From Bacteroidales bacterium (GTDB lineage: Bacteria > Bacteroidota > Bacteroidia > Bacteroidales > UBA1402), in contig JAJFTH010000010.1 in NCBI GenBank assembly GCA_021373135.1, positions 62,001 through 126,000 of the forward strand: a DNA stretch of 64,000 nt, written 5' to 3'. Below, piece after piece: positions 40,301-47,302 of this stretch. A program made the position numbers and the translations under genes. Each line of letters begins with the position of its first letter. The stretch's first letter is position 1. The notes under the pieces are model-generated. The model was given only the letters and a program-made list of their open reading frames with translations. It was not told the origin of the DNA and made no database searches.

Positions 40301-40578
40301 GTTTGCCCTCCGAAGGAGAGCAACAAACCGTCCGGTTTCTCTTTTTTAATGACTTCTTCTACAAAAAACGGAGTCACCGGCAAAAAATAAATCTGGTCGG
40401 CAACACCTTCCGAAGTTTGCACGGTAGCAATGTTGGGGTTGATCAGAACCGTATAGATACCCTCTTCCTTGAGGGCTTTCAACGCTTGAGAACCAGAATA
40501 GTCGAACTCTCCGGCCTCTCCGATTTTCAAAGCTCCGGAACCGAGTAACAGTACTTTTTTAATGGTTTTATCTAACAT
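37360..40578 (-). CDS. carB: carbamoyl phosphate synthase large subunit
   Basis: 1072 residues. Two tandem ATP-grasp halves (first with GALKIGEAGEFDYSGSQA, second with GSGAYRIGSSVEFDWCS), a central oligomerisation region (about residues 405-545) and a C-terminal methylglyoxal synthase-like allosteric domain (about 930-1072). Makes carbamoyl phosphate from bicarbonate, two ATP and ammonia passed from CarA. 88 bases after carA. Confidence 0.96.
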   Translation of the reverse strand: MLDKTIKKVLLLGSGALKIGEAGEFDYSGSQALKALKEEGIYTVLINPNIATVQTSEGVADQIYFLPVTPFFVEEVIKKEKPDGLLLSFGGQTALNCGVKLYEAGIFEKYNLRVLGTPVQSIINTEDREFFVERLDEIDVKTIKSIAVENLADAHRAADELGYPIIVRAAYALGGLGSGFCNNAEELQSLAEKAFNYSSQLLIEKSLKGWKEIEYEVVRDCFDNCITVCNMENFDPLGIHTGESIVVAPSQTLTNSEYHKLREIAVRIVRHIGVVGECNVQYAFDPESEDYRVIEVNARLSRSSALASKATGYPLAFVAAKLALGFGLHELKNSVTKTTTAFFEPALDYVVVKIPRWDLAKFHGVDREIGSSMKSVGEVMAIGRTFEEAFQKGLRMIQQGMHGFVGNKELETKNLDKDLSEPTDRRVFFLSQAFSKGYDIERIHELTKIDRWFLQKLQHIMNLAREVSSCKVPEKMSPDFLKDLKKYGFSDYQIARLMVKKEDFEDVAERIRAFRKVHGIVPVVKQIDTLAGEFPAQTNYLYLTYNGCANDVHYLGDKQSVIVLGSGAYRIGSSVEFDWCSVNALNTIRKQGLRSVMINYNPETVSTDYDMCDRLYFDELSFERVMDIIELENPMGVIVSVGGQIPNNLSVPLSEAGVRILGTSATSIDNAEDRHKFSSMLDRLGIDQPAWKELTTLSDVNAFVDTVGFPVLVRPSYVLSGAAMNVCSNSEELEMFLKLATQVSSKHPVVISEFIENAKEIEMDAVAKDGEIIVYAISEHVEFAGVHSGDATIQFPPQKLYIETVRRIKRITRDIARALNISGPFNIQYLAKDNEIKVIECNLRASRSFPFVSKVLKLNFVEMATMVMLGKEVVKPVKSEFELDYVGIKASQFSFTRLQKADPVLGVDMASTGEVGCIGSDFNDALLTAMLSVGYRIPEKNILVSSGPTKSKVQLLEPCMLLQKNGYKIYATGGTCTFLQENGIDAIPVSWPDEEGELKAMDMIHHKEFDLVINIPKNLTKRELTNGYKIRRGAIDFNIPLLTNARLASAFIQAFCKIQMEDIQIKSWSEYH

Positions 40579-40666
40579 GTAAGAAATGTAAGAAAAATGA
40601 GATAATCAGCAACCTAAGATTTCCAATATCCGGATCCTGCTGTAATGACCCGTTTGGCAAGAGTCC

Positions 40667-41743
40667 CTATTTTTTGATTGAATTCAGAAATTCATCAAAC
40701 AAAAATTCCGTATCGGTTGGTCCACTCGAAGCTTCCGGATGAAATTGCGCGGAGAAGACTGGCTTTGTTTTGTGGCGGATACCTTCGTTGGTGCCATCAT
40801 TCAAGTTGATGAACAAAGGTTCCCAGTCAGCACCGAGCGTCTTGTTGTCCACTGCATAACCGTGGTTTTGGGAAGTAATGAAACAACGATCGGTTCCTGC
40901 CATGATTACAGGCTGGTTGTGACTGCGGTGTCCGTACTTGAGTTTGTAGGTCTTGGCTCCACCGGCAATACTGAGCAATTGATTACCCATACATATCCCA
41001 AAAATAGGTTTATCCTGACTCAATGCCTGACGGATGTGTTTCACCGTAATACCACAATATTCAGGGTTTCCCGGACCATTCGATATAAACAACCCGTCAT
41101 AATCCATTCCGGTAAAATCATAATCCCAAGGCACCCGATAAACGGTTACATCTCTTTTGAGCAGACATCGCAGAATATTATGCTTCACACCACAATCCAC
41201 CAAAACAATGCGTTTGGAACCATTTCCATACTTGATGACATCCTTACAGCTCACTTCTGCCACCCAATTGACACTATCCGTGTCAAGGAAAGGCACTTCT
41301 TCCTGATCCGGAAACACAAATTTCCCTTTCATGGAACCAGCTTCACGAAGCAACTTGGTCAATTCACGGGTATCCACGTCATACATACCCGGAATTTTCT
41401 GTTCAACCAGCCAGTCGCTCAAACTGCGCTGCGCATTCCAATGGCTGTATTCAAAAGAATAATCGGAAATAATCAAGCCTTTGACATGAATTATTTCCGA
41501 TTCATAAAATACAGATAATTGATTTTCGATTTTGTCTGCCGGGACACCATAGTTACCGATGAGTGGATAAGTGACCGTTAAAATTTGCCCCGCGTAAGAC
41601 GGATCAGTCAAACTTTCCGGATACCCTACCATCGCAGTAGAAAAAACAACCTCGCCAGCGGTTGGACTTTCGTATCCGAAAGATTTACCTTGAAAGACGG
41701 TTCCATTCTCCAGCACTAATTGAATAGGCTTCGATTTGTTCAT
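40667..41743 (-). CDS. carA: carbamoyl phosphate synthase small subunit (glutaminase)
   Basis: 358 residues. N-terminal CarA-specific domain (VFQGKSFGYESPTAGEVVF) and C-terminal triad glutaminase with the nucleophile in GICMGNQLL and the His-Glu pair in QFHPEASSGP. Supplies ammonia to CarB for pyrimidine and arginine synthesis. First gene of the carA-carB-glmS-PurF-like operon, which collects three glutamine-dependent amidotransferases. Confidence 0.95.
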   Translation of the reverse strand: MNKSKPIQLVLENGTVFQGKSFGYESPTAGEVVFSTAMVGYPESLTDPSYAGQILTVTYPLIGNYGVPADKIENQLSVFYESEIIHVKGLIISDYSFEYSHWNAQRSLSDWLVEQKIPGMYDVDTRELTKLLREAGSMKGKFVFPDQEEVPFLDTDSVNWVAEVSCKDVIKYGNGSKRIVLVDCGVKHNILRCLLKRDVTVYRVPWDYDFTGMDYDGLFISNGPGNPEYCGITVKHIRQALSQDKPIFGICMGNQLLSIAGGAKTYKLKYGHRSHNQPVIMAGTDRCFITSQNHGYAVDNKTLGADWEPLFINLNDGTNEGIRHKTKPVFSAQFHPEASSGPTDTEFLFDEFLNSIKK

Positions 41744-41874
41744 TCGCTAAATTTCTTGTTATTCTGATACAATATTTTGCCGATAAAGAATGATGACAAA
41801 CCAAAGTCTGACAGGACTTGCATGCGACCTTGGCCTTCTTTTACTATTCACATCAGCATGCATACTTCAGGCTG

Positions 41875-41882
41875 CAAAAGTA
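41875..41882 (-). promoter_or_regulatory. -7 element of the carA operon
   Basis: TACTTTTG on the minus strand; the leader to the carA ATG is about 127 bases. It lies beside the cysK terminator at 41886-41912. Confidence 0.55.
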
Positions 41883-41885
41883 CAA

Positions 41886-41912
41886 AAAAAAGCATCATTT
41901 CTGATGCTTTTT
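41886..41912 (-). terminator. cysK terminator
   Basis: AGCATCA (41891-41897) and TGATGCT (41902-41908) form a short stem; read on the minus strand it is followed by a run of eight T. It separates cysK from the carA operon. Confidence 0.8.
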
Positions 41913-41949
41913 CTATTTTTTTCTAAAAAATAATAACTTTTTGAAAAGC

Positions 41950-42900
41950 TTAAGGAAGCGGATATTCTTCAAATGCATAAAGGACACTACTCAAATATCT
42001 TTCACCTGTATCCGGTAGTAATGCTACAATTGTTTTCCCAGCATTCTCAGGCCTTTTTGCCAACTGTACAGCAGCATATACAGCAGCTCCGGAAGAGATA
42101 CCAACCAACAATCCTTCTTTTTGAGCCAATTCACGTCCGGTTAAAATGGCTGAATCACTCGGCACCCTGATTATTTCATCAACAACGGAAGCATTGAAAG
42201 TCTTGGGTATGAAATTGGCTCCAATCCCCTGAATTTTGTGAGGGCCAGCTTTTCCACCGGAAAGGACCGGAGATTCATCCGGCTCAACACCTACAATTTT
42301 CACTTTCGGGTTATGCTTTTTTAAAGCCTCACCCACTCCACTCACCGTTCCGCCGGTACCGACCCCGGCCACGAAAATATCGACTTTCCCGTCTGTATCA
42401 CGCCAAATCTCCTCAGCTGTCGTTTTTGAATGAATTCTCGGGTTTGACGGATTTTCAAATTGCTGCAAAATAACTGATCCCGGAATGGAATCTCTCAGCT
42501 CTTTCGCTTTGTCGATAGAAGCTTGCATACCGCCTGCTCCTGATGTCAGTACCAGCTGAGCACCATAAGCCTTCAATAGGTTCCTGCGTTCCAGACTCAT
42601 CGTCTCAGGCATGGTCAGTATCAGCTTATAACCCTTGATTGCTGAAACAAAAGCCAAGCCGACGCCTGTATTGCCACTGGTCGGTTCAATGATGGTTGCA
42701 CCCGGTTTCAATATGCCACTTGCTTCCGCATCCTCAATCATTGCAAGGGCGACACGGTCTTTAACACTTCCTGCCGGATTGAAATATTCCAACTTGGCAA
42801 TCAGACGTGCAGGTACTTTATGATCAGCGTTAAAATTAGAGAGCTCCAGCAAAGGAGTGTTTCCGATAAGTTCGGTCAACTGTTTAGCGATTTTTGTCAT
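41950..42900 (-). CDS. cysK: cysteine synthase A (O-acetylserine sulfhydrylase)
   Basis: 316 residues, fold-type II PLP enzyme. The PLP lysine lies in NPAGSVKDR (about residue 47), the substrate loop in [10 protein letters not shown], and the phosphate-binding loop in [10 protein letters not shown]. Condenses O-acetylserine and sulfide to cysteine. Monocistronic, with its own -7 element upstream and a terminator downstream. Confidence 0.95.
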   Translation of the reverse strand: MTKIAKQLTELIGNTPLLELSNFNADHKVPARLIAKLEYFNPAGSVKDRVALAMIEDAEASGILKPGATIIEPTSGNTGVGLAFVSAIKGYKLILTMPETMSLERRNLLKAYGAQLVLTSGAGGMQASIDKAKELRDSIPGSVILQQFENPSNPRIHSKTTAEEIWRDTDGKVDIFVAGVGTGGTVSGVGEALKKHNPKVKIVGVEPDESPVLSGGKAGPHKIQGIGANFIPKTFNASVVDEIIRVPSDSAILTGRELAQKEGLLVGISSGAAVYAAVQLAKRPENAGKTIVALLPDTGERYLSSVLYAFEEYPLP

Positions 42901-42951
42901 GATATAAATAAGTTTATGTTTGTAATTTTTGATAAAACTTCATTGACGATA

Positions 42952-42959
42952 CAAAGGTA
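42952..42959 (-). promoter_or_regulatory. -7 element of cysK
   Basis: TACCTTTG on the minus strand (TAnnTTTG), 52 bases before the cysK ATG. Confidence 0.6.
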
Positions 42960-43105
42960 AAAAACCTTCAAACGTGCGCAAATACCATCTGTTTGGTATA
43001 TTTTGTAAAATCCGGATTATATATTACACAATTTTAGTGTAACTTTACAACGTTTTAAATGATAGCGGCAAGACACATTCCGTTTTTGCAGAATAGATAA
43101 TAAAA

Positions 43106-43167
43106 GGTGTAAACCCCAAGGCAAGCCCTGGGCCCTGATTTCGCGCCAAGGAGCGGGGAATTTACCC
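43106..43167. other. imperfect GC-rich hairpin element
   Basis: Within the 303-base gap between cysK and the response regulator. The arms GGTGTAAACCCC (43106-43117) and GGGGAATTTACCC (43155-43167) pair imperfectly: four G-C pairs, a two-base bulge, then five more pairs. An inner GCCCTGGGC adds structure. Far more GC-rich than its surroundings. It could be a structured leader of the regulator or a REP-type mobile remnant. The remainder of the gap is AT-rich and shows nothing else. Confidence 0.5.
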
Positions 43168-43203
43168 ATAAAGATTAAAGGACCTTTGACAAACAATATT
43201 TAT

Positions 43204-43851
43204 ATGGAACAAGTCATTATTGCAGACAATCAAGCTATTACCAAATCCGGCCTCCTTTTTTTCCTGAACAAATCAAAAAATGTCAAGGAGATAACCGAAG
43301 CCGAAAACAAAAAAGAGCTTTTAAAAGCATTGGCTGAAAAACATCGTGCAGTTGTCATCTTGGATTATACCCTTTTTGATTTTTCCGGCCCCGAAGACCT
43401 GCTGATCATGAGCGACAAATTCAAGGATACCCATTGGATACTTTTTTCCGATGAATTGAGCAATGATTTTCTAAAAGCTGTGGTCATCAACAGCCAGGCA
43501 TTCAGCGTCATTTTCAAAGACAGCATCAAAGAAGAAATTACCTCGGCACTTAAACTGGCCTTTAAAAACGAGAGGTTCATCTGCAACCGTGCCAACAACC
43601 AACTGCTCGGGAAAAAAGAAGTGCCGGAAATACATGACAAAGTCCTGACCGTCACCGAAAAAGAAATCCTTCACCTGCTGGCACTGGGAAAAACCACCAA
43701 AGAAATTGCAAACGAGCGTTTTTCAAGCACCCACACCATCACGACACATCGAAAAAATATTTTTAGGAAATTGGAAGTGAATACAGTCTATGAAGCAACA
43801 AAATATGCGCTGAGGGCTGGTATCATTGATTCTGCAGAATACTACATATAA
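43204..43851 (+). CDS. LuxR/NarL-family response regulator
   Basis: 215 residues from the ATG at 43204; the frame opens with TTG at 43186. N-terminal receiver domain with acidic residues near D10 and the phosphoacceptor aspartate in VVILDYTLFD (about D56); C-terminal LuxR helix-turn-helix (LTVTEKEILHLLALGKTTKEIA). No histidine kinase is adjacent, so the partner is elsewhere. The receiver is somewhat diverged (no clear K-P motif near its end), so phosphorylation is uncertain. Confidence 0.85.
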   Translation: MEQVIIADNQAITKSGLLFFLNKSKNVKEITEAENKKELLKALAEKHRAVVILDYTLFDFSGPEDLLIMSDKFKDTHWILFSDELSNDFLKAVVINSQAFSVIFKDSIKEEITSALKLAFKNERFICNRANNQLLGKKEVPEIHDKVLTVTEKEILHLLALGKTTKEIANERFSSTHTITTHRKNIFRKLEVNTVYEATKYALRAGIIDSAEYYI

Positions 43852-44119
43852 GGGAGAAAACCGTTTAAGATCAACGATCCAAACCTGGTTCGAATGAGTA
43901 AAATCAAATGTTTTTATTAAACTTACCCGGTGTCCTAAATTTTGAAAAATTATATGCGTTTCTTGAGTAAATAAATTCGCAATTCGAACATGACCATTAA
44001 CGCATTTTCTATTTATTTGTGTTGAGGTCTGAGAAGCAGAATACCTATCCAAAAACCTTTACTGATGAGCATTTCATTTAATAAAGTCCTTAACTGAACA
44101 CTATTAAAACCAAATAACG
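43852..44119. other. gene-free gap with an IS-end-like segment
   Basis: At 43910-43944 the sequence matches 59822-59858, which flanks an IS3-type orfA relic, over most positions: TTACCCGGTGTCCTAAATTTT here against TTACCCAGTGATCTAAATTTT there (core at 43922-43942). It reads as a decayed insertion-sequence end beside the Tat-aminotransferase gene. No promoter of the TAnnTTTG type was found before 44120. Confidence 0.4.
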
Positions 44120-45496
44120 ATGAAAGAAAAAGATGTTTCTAGAAGATCTTTCTTAAAGGCTTTATCTAAAGGGACAGCAGCAGTTGTTGCAACTAGTGTA
44201 ATCCCATCGATTGGCAAAGTATCGGCTAATACAATGGAAAATGGCAAATTGGCAATCTTAGGTGGTAAAGCCGTTGCTCCAAATAAGGTGTTTCCTCAGT
44301 GGCCATATTTTGATGAAAAAATGGTACAAAGAGTAGCAGGTGTTATTCGTAGCGGTAAATGGAACAGAATAGACAATCTGCATAATGGCACTGTTGCCAC
44401 TTTTGAGAAGCGATATGCAGAGTTGTTAGGCGTTAAAGGTTGTGTCGCTACCGGATCAGGTACTCAATCATTACATACTGCGGTTGAAGCTATGGGATTC
44501 GGACCTGGAGATGAAATTATTACAACCCCATATACTGACCCAGGAACTGTTGCTGCAATCTTATCAGCCAGAGCATTACCCGTTTTGGTAGATATTGATA
44601 AAGAATCCTTCCAATTAGATCCAGATGAAGTTGAACGTAAAATCAATAAAAATACCAAGGCAATAATTGCTGTCCATATGATGGGTCAAGCTTGTAATAT
44701 GGAACGTATCATGGCAATAGGAAATAAATATAATTTAAAAATTATTGAAGATGCTTGCCAAGCCCATCTTTCTGAATATCAAGGCAAAAAATTAGGAACT
44801 ATTGGAGATATCGGCTGTTTCAGTTTCCAGACAAGCAAAAATATTTGCTGTGGCGAAGGTGGAGGTATCATCAGTAACAATGAAAAACTTCTTGATGATT
44901 GCTATACCGTTCAGAATCATGGAACAAATCGTCAGGGACGTACTGTTACGATAGGCACTAAATATAGAATGAATGAATTTGAAGCGGCAATATTGCTTGA
45001 ACAATTAACCCGCGCAAAAGACCAATTTGAAATCCGCAATAAAAATGCAGCTTATTTGACCGAGAAGCTGAAAAATTTTCCTGGACTTGTTCCTCAGAAA
45101 TTGTATCCTGGTACAACCAAAGGCTCTTTCTATCTTTATACAATGGCTTATCATAAAGAATATTTTAATGATGCCAGCAGAGATGTAGTCTTGAAAGCTA
45201 TTGCTGCTGAAGGAATTAATTTGAGTGGCTACATCAAAAATGGCCTTCATAGAGAGCCTTGGACTGACAATATCATTAATCGTAGAGTCTATCAGACTAT
45301 GTATTCCGAACAAAGACTAAAAGATTTCAAGGATCAATTGACCTTACCTAATTGTGATTGGGTTTGCGACAACATGGTTATGCTATGGGCAAATGGACCT
45401 CTACTTGGTACCAAAAATGATATGGATGATATCATCAATGCCATCATGAAAGTTCATGAGAATCGCGATCAATTAAAATTGATTACGTCAATTTAA
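44120..45496 (+). CDS. DegT/DnrJ/EryC1/StrS-family aminotransferase with twin-arginine signal
   Basis: 458 residues. N-terminus VSRRSFLKALSKGTAA is a twin-arginine export signal, so the enzyme should fold in the cytoplasm and act in the periplasm or membrane. The catalytic core is complete: GSGTQSLHTAVEA for PLP phosphate, EDACQAHLSEYQGKKLG with the conserved aspartate, and the Schiff-base lysine in SFQTSKN. Cytoplasmic relatives aminate keto-sugars on nucleotide sugars; an exported form probably acts on something else. The region looks more AT-rich than its neighbours and is preceded by an IS-end-like remnant, suggesting transfer. No sugar gene is adjacent. Confidence 0.85.
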   Translation: MKEKDVSRRSFLKALSKGTAAVVATSVIPSIGKVSANTMENGKLAILGGKAVAPNKVFPQWPYFDEKMVQRVAGVIRSGKWNRIDNLHNGTVATFEKRYAELLGVKGCVATGSGTQSLHTAVEAMGFGPGDEIITTPYTDPGTVAAILSARALPVLVDIDKESFQLDPDEVERKINKNTKAIIAVHMMGQACNMERIMAIGNKYNLKIIEDACQAHLSEYQGKKLGTIGDIGCFSFQTSKNICCGEGGGIISNNEKLLDDCYTVQNHGTNRQGRTVTIGTKYRMNEFEAAILLEQLTRAKDQFEIRNKNAAYLTEKLKNFPGLVPQKLYPGTTKGSFYLYTMAYHKEYFNDASRDVVLKAIAAEGINLSGYIKNGLHREPWTDNIINRRVYQTMYSEQRLKDFKDQLTLPNCDWVCDNMVMLWANGPLLGTKNDMDDIINAIMKVHENRDQLKLITSI

Positions 45497-45642
45497 TTGT
45501 ATTTATAATGCTACCCACTTCTTAGACAGCTGTCCTTAAATTAGGGGTACATTATATTTTGTATTCACCCCCTCAGATGATGCGGTTAAATCTGCTATTA
45601 TGGGATTCATTGTCATTTTTGGCCATCCTTTAGCCACTCATA

Positions 45643-45681
45643 TAAACAAAAGAGCCCTCAAAATCAACTGATTAAGAGGGT
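45643..45681 (-). terminator. terminator downstream of tRNA-Glu
   Basis: On the minus strand CCCTC (45680-45676) pairs with GAGGG (45659-45655), with inner AATCA/TGATT pairing, then CTCTTTTGTTT. The preceding gap 45497-45642 holds no gene. Confidence 0.6.
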
Positions 45682-45688
45682 CAACAAG

Positions 45689-45761
45689 TAGCGGAGTCGG
45701 GAATCGAACCCGGGTCTCAACCGTGAGAGGGTTGCGTGCTAGGCCACTACACTACACCGCC
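45689..45761 (-). tRNA. tRNA-Glu (CUC)
   Basis: 73 nt. On the minus strand: acceptor GGCGGTG (45761-45755), T8-A9, D stem GTGT/GCAC, anticodon stem CAACC/GGTTG with loop CTCTCAC giving anticodon CUC, then T arm with loop TTCGATT. The loop matches tRNA-Glu (C32, U33, A37, C38). As aligned there are mismatches at 6-67 and 49-65 and a G-U at 1-72, so the acceptor is imperfect. CCA is not encoded. The -7 element at 45779-45786 lies 18 bases upstream. Confidence 0.88.
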
Positions 45762-45778
45762 GTCAAAATTTTACGGCA

Positions 45779-45786
45779 CAAAAGTA
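45779..45786 (-). promoter_or_regulatory. -7 element of tRNA-Glu
   Basis: TACTTTTG on the minus strand, 18 bases before the tRNA 5' end. Confidence 0.55.
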
Positions 45787-45835
45787 AAGAATCTTTTTCG
45801 ATTTGCCGGGCTTTTCATGAGAAATTTTGGAAACA

Positions 45836-46579
45836 TTATTCCATCCAGACCATCGTTGCCATCCTTCCAGACTGAGCCTTATCTCGTCTCGCAGAATGAA
45901 ACCGTTTGTCTAAAAAAGTATTCCAGACAGCCCCGTCAATATTTCTCCCGGGAATTCCGTGATATACTAATTGAATCCTGGCCATTTCATACAAGTCCAT
46001 TAAATACTGTCCGTCACCCGCATAGGCAAAAATAGGCTCATACAACGGAGACAAGGAAAGAACCTCTTCCCTGATTTCAGCGGAAATGGGATAACTCTCC
46101 GCAGCGATGCCGGGACCCATCCAAACATGCATTTTTTCTACGGGAATACCGATTTTTTTGATCATTTCAAAAAGAATTCCATGCTGCAAACCTTTTCTAC
46201 CGGCATGGGCCACCCCCACTCTGGTTCCTGCCTGATCCGCAAAGACAACAGGCAAACAATCCGCAGTGATCACCGTACAGACCGTGCGTTTATCAGAAGT
46301 ATACGCCCCGTCGGCTTCTATGAGTCCGGTTTCGGAAACAGCAACAGATTTCTCATTTACAGGCAATTCGACAATCCGGTCACCATGAACTTGCCTGAGC
46401 CAGTTGATGGGATGTTCAGGATTGATCAGATCTTCTACCCTTTTCCGGCAATCATCGGCTAAGGGATTATCATAACCAAAAGAAACGGGACTTGAATCAG
46501 AGGCAAGTGCAAGGATAGTGTAAGCTTTGACATGCGGAATATTCCAGTTTGGGAAAAGCGTTGTGAATTTTCCGGTCAT
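45836..46579 (-). CDS. pgeF: peptidoglycan editing factor PgeF (laccase-domain, YfiH/YlmD)
   Basis: 247 residues. The DUF152/laccase-domain metal site is visible: QVHGDRIV near residue 62, the cysteine in TADCLPVVFAD, and GVAHAGRKGLQHG with its histidine. The family removes wrongly incorporated serine in peptidoglycan precursors and has purine nucleoside phosphorylase or deaminase-like activity in other hosts. Overlaps rsmE by four bases; both are one unit. Confidence 0.9.
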   Translation of the reverse strand: MTGKFTTLFPNWNIPHVKAYTILALASDSSPVSFGYDNPLADDCRKRVEDLINPEHPINWLRQVHGDRIVELPVNEKSVAVSETGLIEADGAYTSDKRTVCTVITADCLPVVFADQAGTRVGVAHAGRKGLQHGILFEMIKKIGIPVEKMHVWMGPGIAAESYPISAEIREEVLSLSPLYEPIFAYAGDGQYLMDLYEMARIQLVYHGIPGRNIDGAVWNTFLDKRFHSARRDKAQSGRMATMVWME

Positions 46580-47277
46580 TCCTGCATATTCTTTAACTGC
46601 ACGATGTGAGCAACCACAAAAGCCGCCGTTTCGGTTCGTAAACGGGTATCACCCAGCGAAACCGGCTTAAACCCATTGTCCATGGCCAGCGTCACTTCTT
46701 CCGGACTAAAATCACCTTCGGGACCGATCAGCACCAAAACCGGAGTACCCGGCCGACAAACGTTATTCAATAAGGGTTTCTTTCCGGGATTGCAATGGCA
46801 AATGTATTTTTGCCCTTCGAAAGGCTGCACAACCAACTTCCTGAAATCAGTCAAATCCTGCAAGACTGGCTTGATCGCCTTCATCGATTGTTTCATGGCG
46901 GCAACAACAATCTTGTCCATACGTTCGAGCTTCAGGTTCTTCCGTTCTGAATATCGTGAATGGATGAAAGCAAAACCGCCGATACCCACTTCCGTCGCTT
47001 TCTCGACAAACCATTCGATACGATCCGGATTTTTGGTTGGAGCCACGGCTATATGGGCGAAACAAGGAGCTGAATGATCCTCTGTGGTTTCTAGAATTTC
47101 CACCTGACAGTGTTTCGGATGAGCCTGTACGATTCTGGCACGGAAGAAATGGCCCTTACCGTCGATGAGTTCAATGTCCGCGCCATCCCCCAAACGCAAA
47201 ACTCTGACACAATGTGCAGATTCTTCTTCCGGCAAGTAAGGATTCTGTAAAATATCCGGTGTATAAAAAATGGCCAT
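46576..47277 (-). CDS. rsmE: 16S rRNA (uracil-1498-N3)-methyltransferase
   Basis: 233 residues from ATG 47277 (MAIFYTPDIL); the frame opens with TTG at 47283. N-terminal PUA-like domain and C-terminal SPOUT knot: SERKNLKLERMDKIVVAAMKQS region, then LIGPEGDFSPEEV and the SLGDTRLRTETAA motif that forms the AdoMet-binding knot. Methylates U1498 in helix 44 of 16S rRNA. Coupled to pgeF. Confidence 0.93.
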   Translation of the reverse strand: MAIFYTPDILQNPYLPEEESAHCVRVLRLGDGADIELIDGKGHFFRARIVQAHPKHCQVEILETTEDHSAPCFAHIAVAPTKNPDRIEWFVEKATEVGIGGFAFIHSRYSERKNLKLERMDKIVVAAMKQSMKAIKPVLQDLTDFRKLVVQPFEGQKYICHCNPGKKPLLNNVCRPGTPVLVLIGPEGDFSPEEVTLAMDNGFKPVSLGDTRLRTETAAFVVAHIVQLKNMQE

Positions 47278-47302
47278 AATCAATACTGATTAACAAACGC
47301 AG

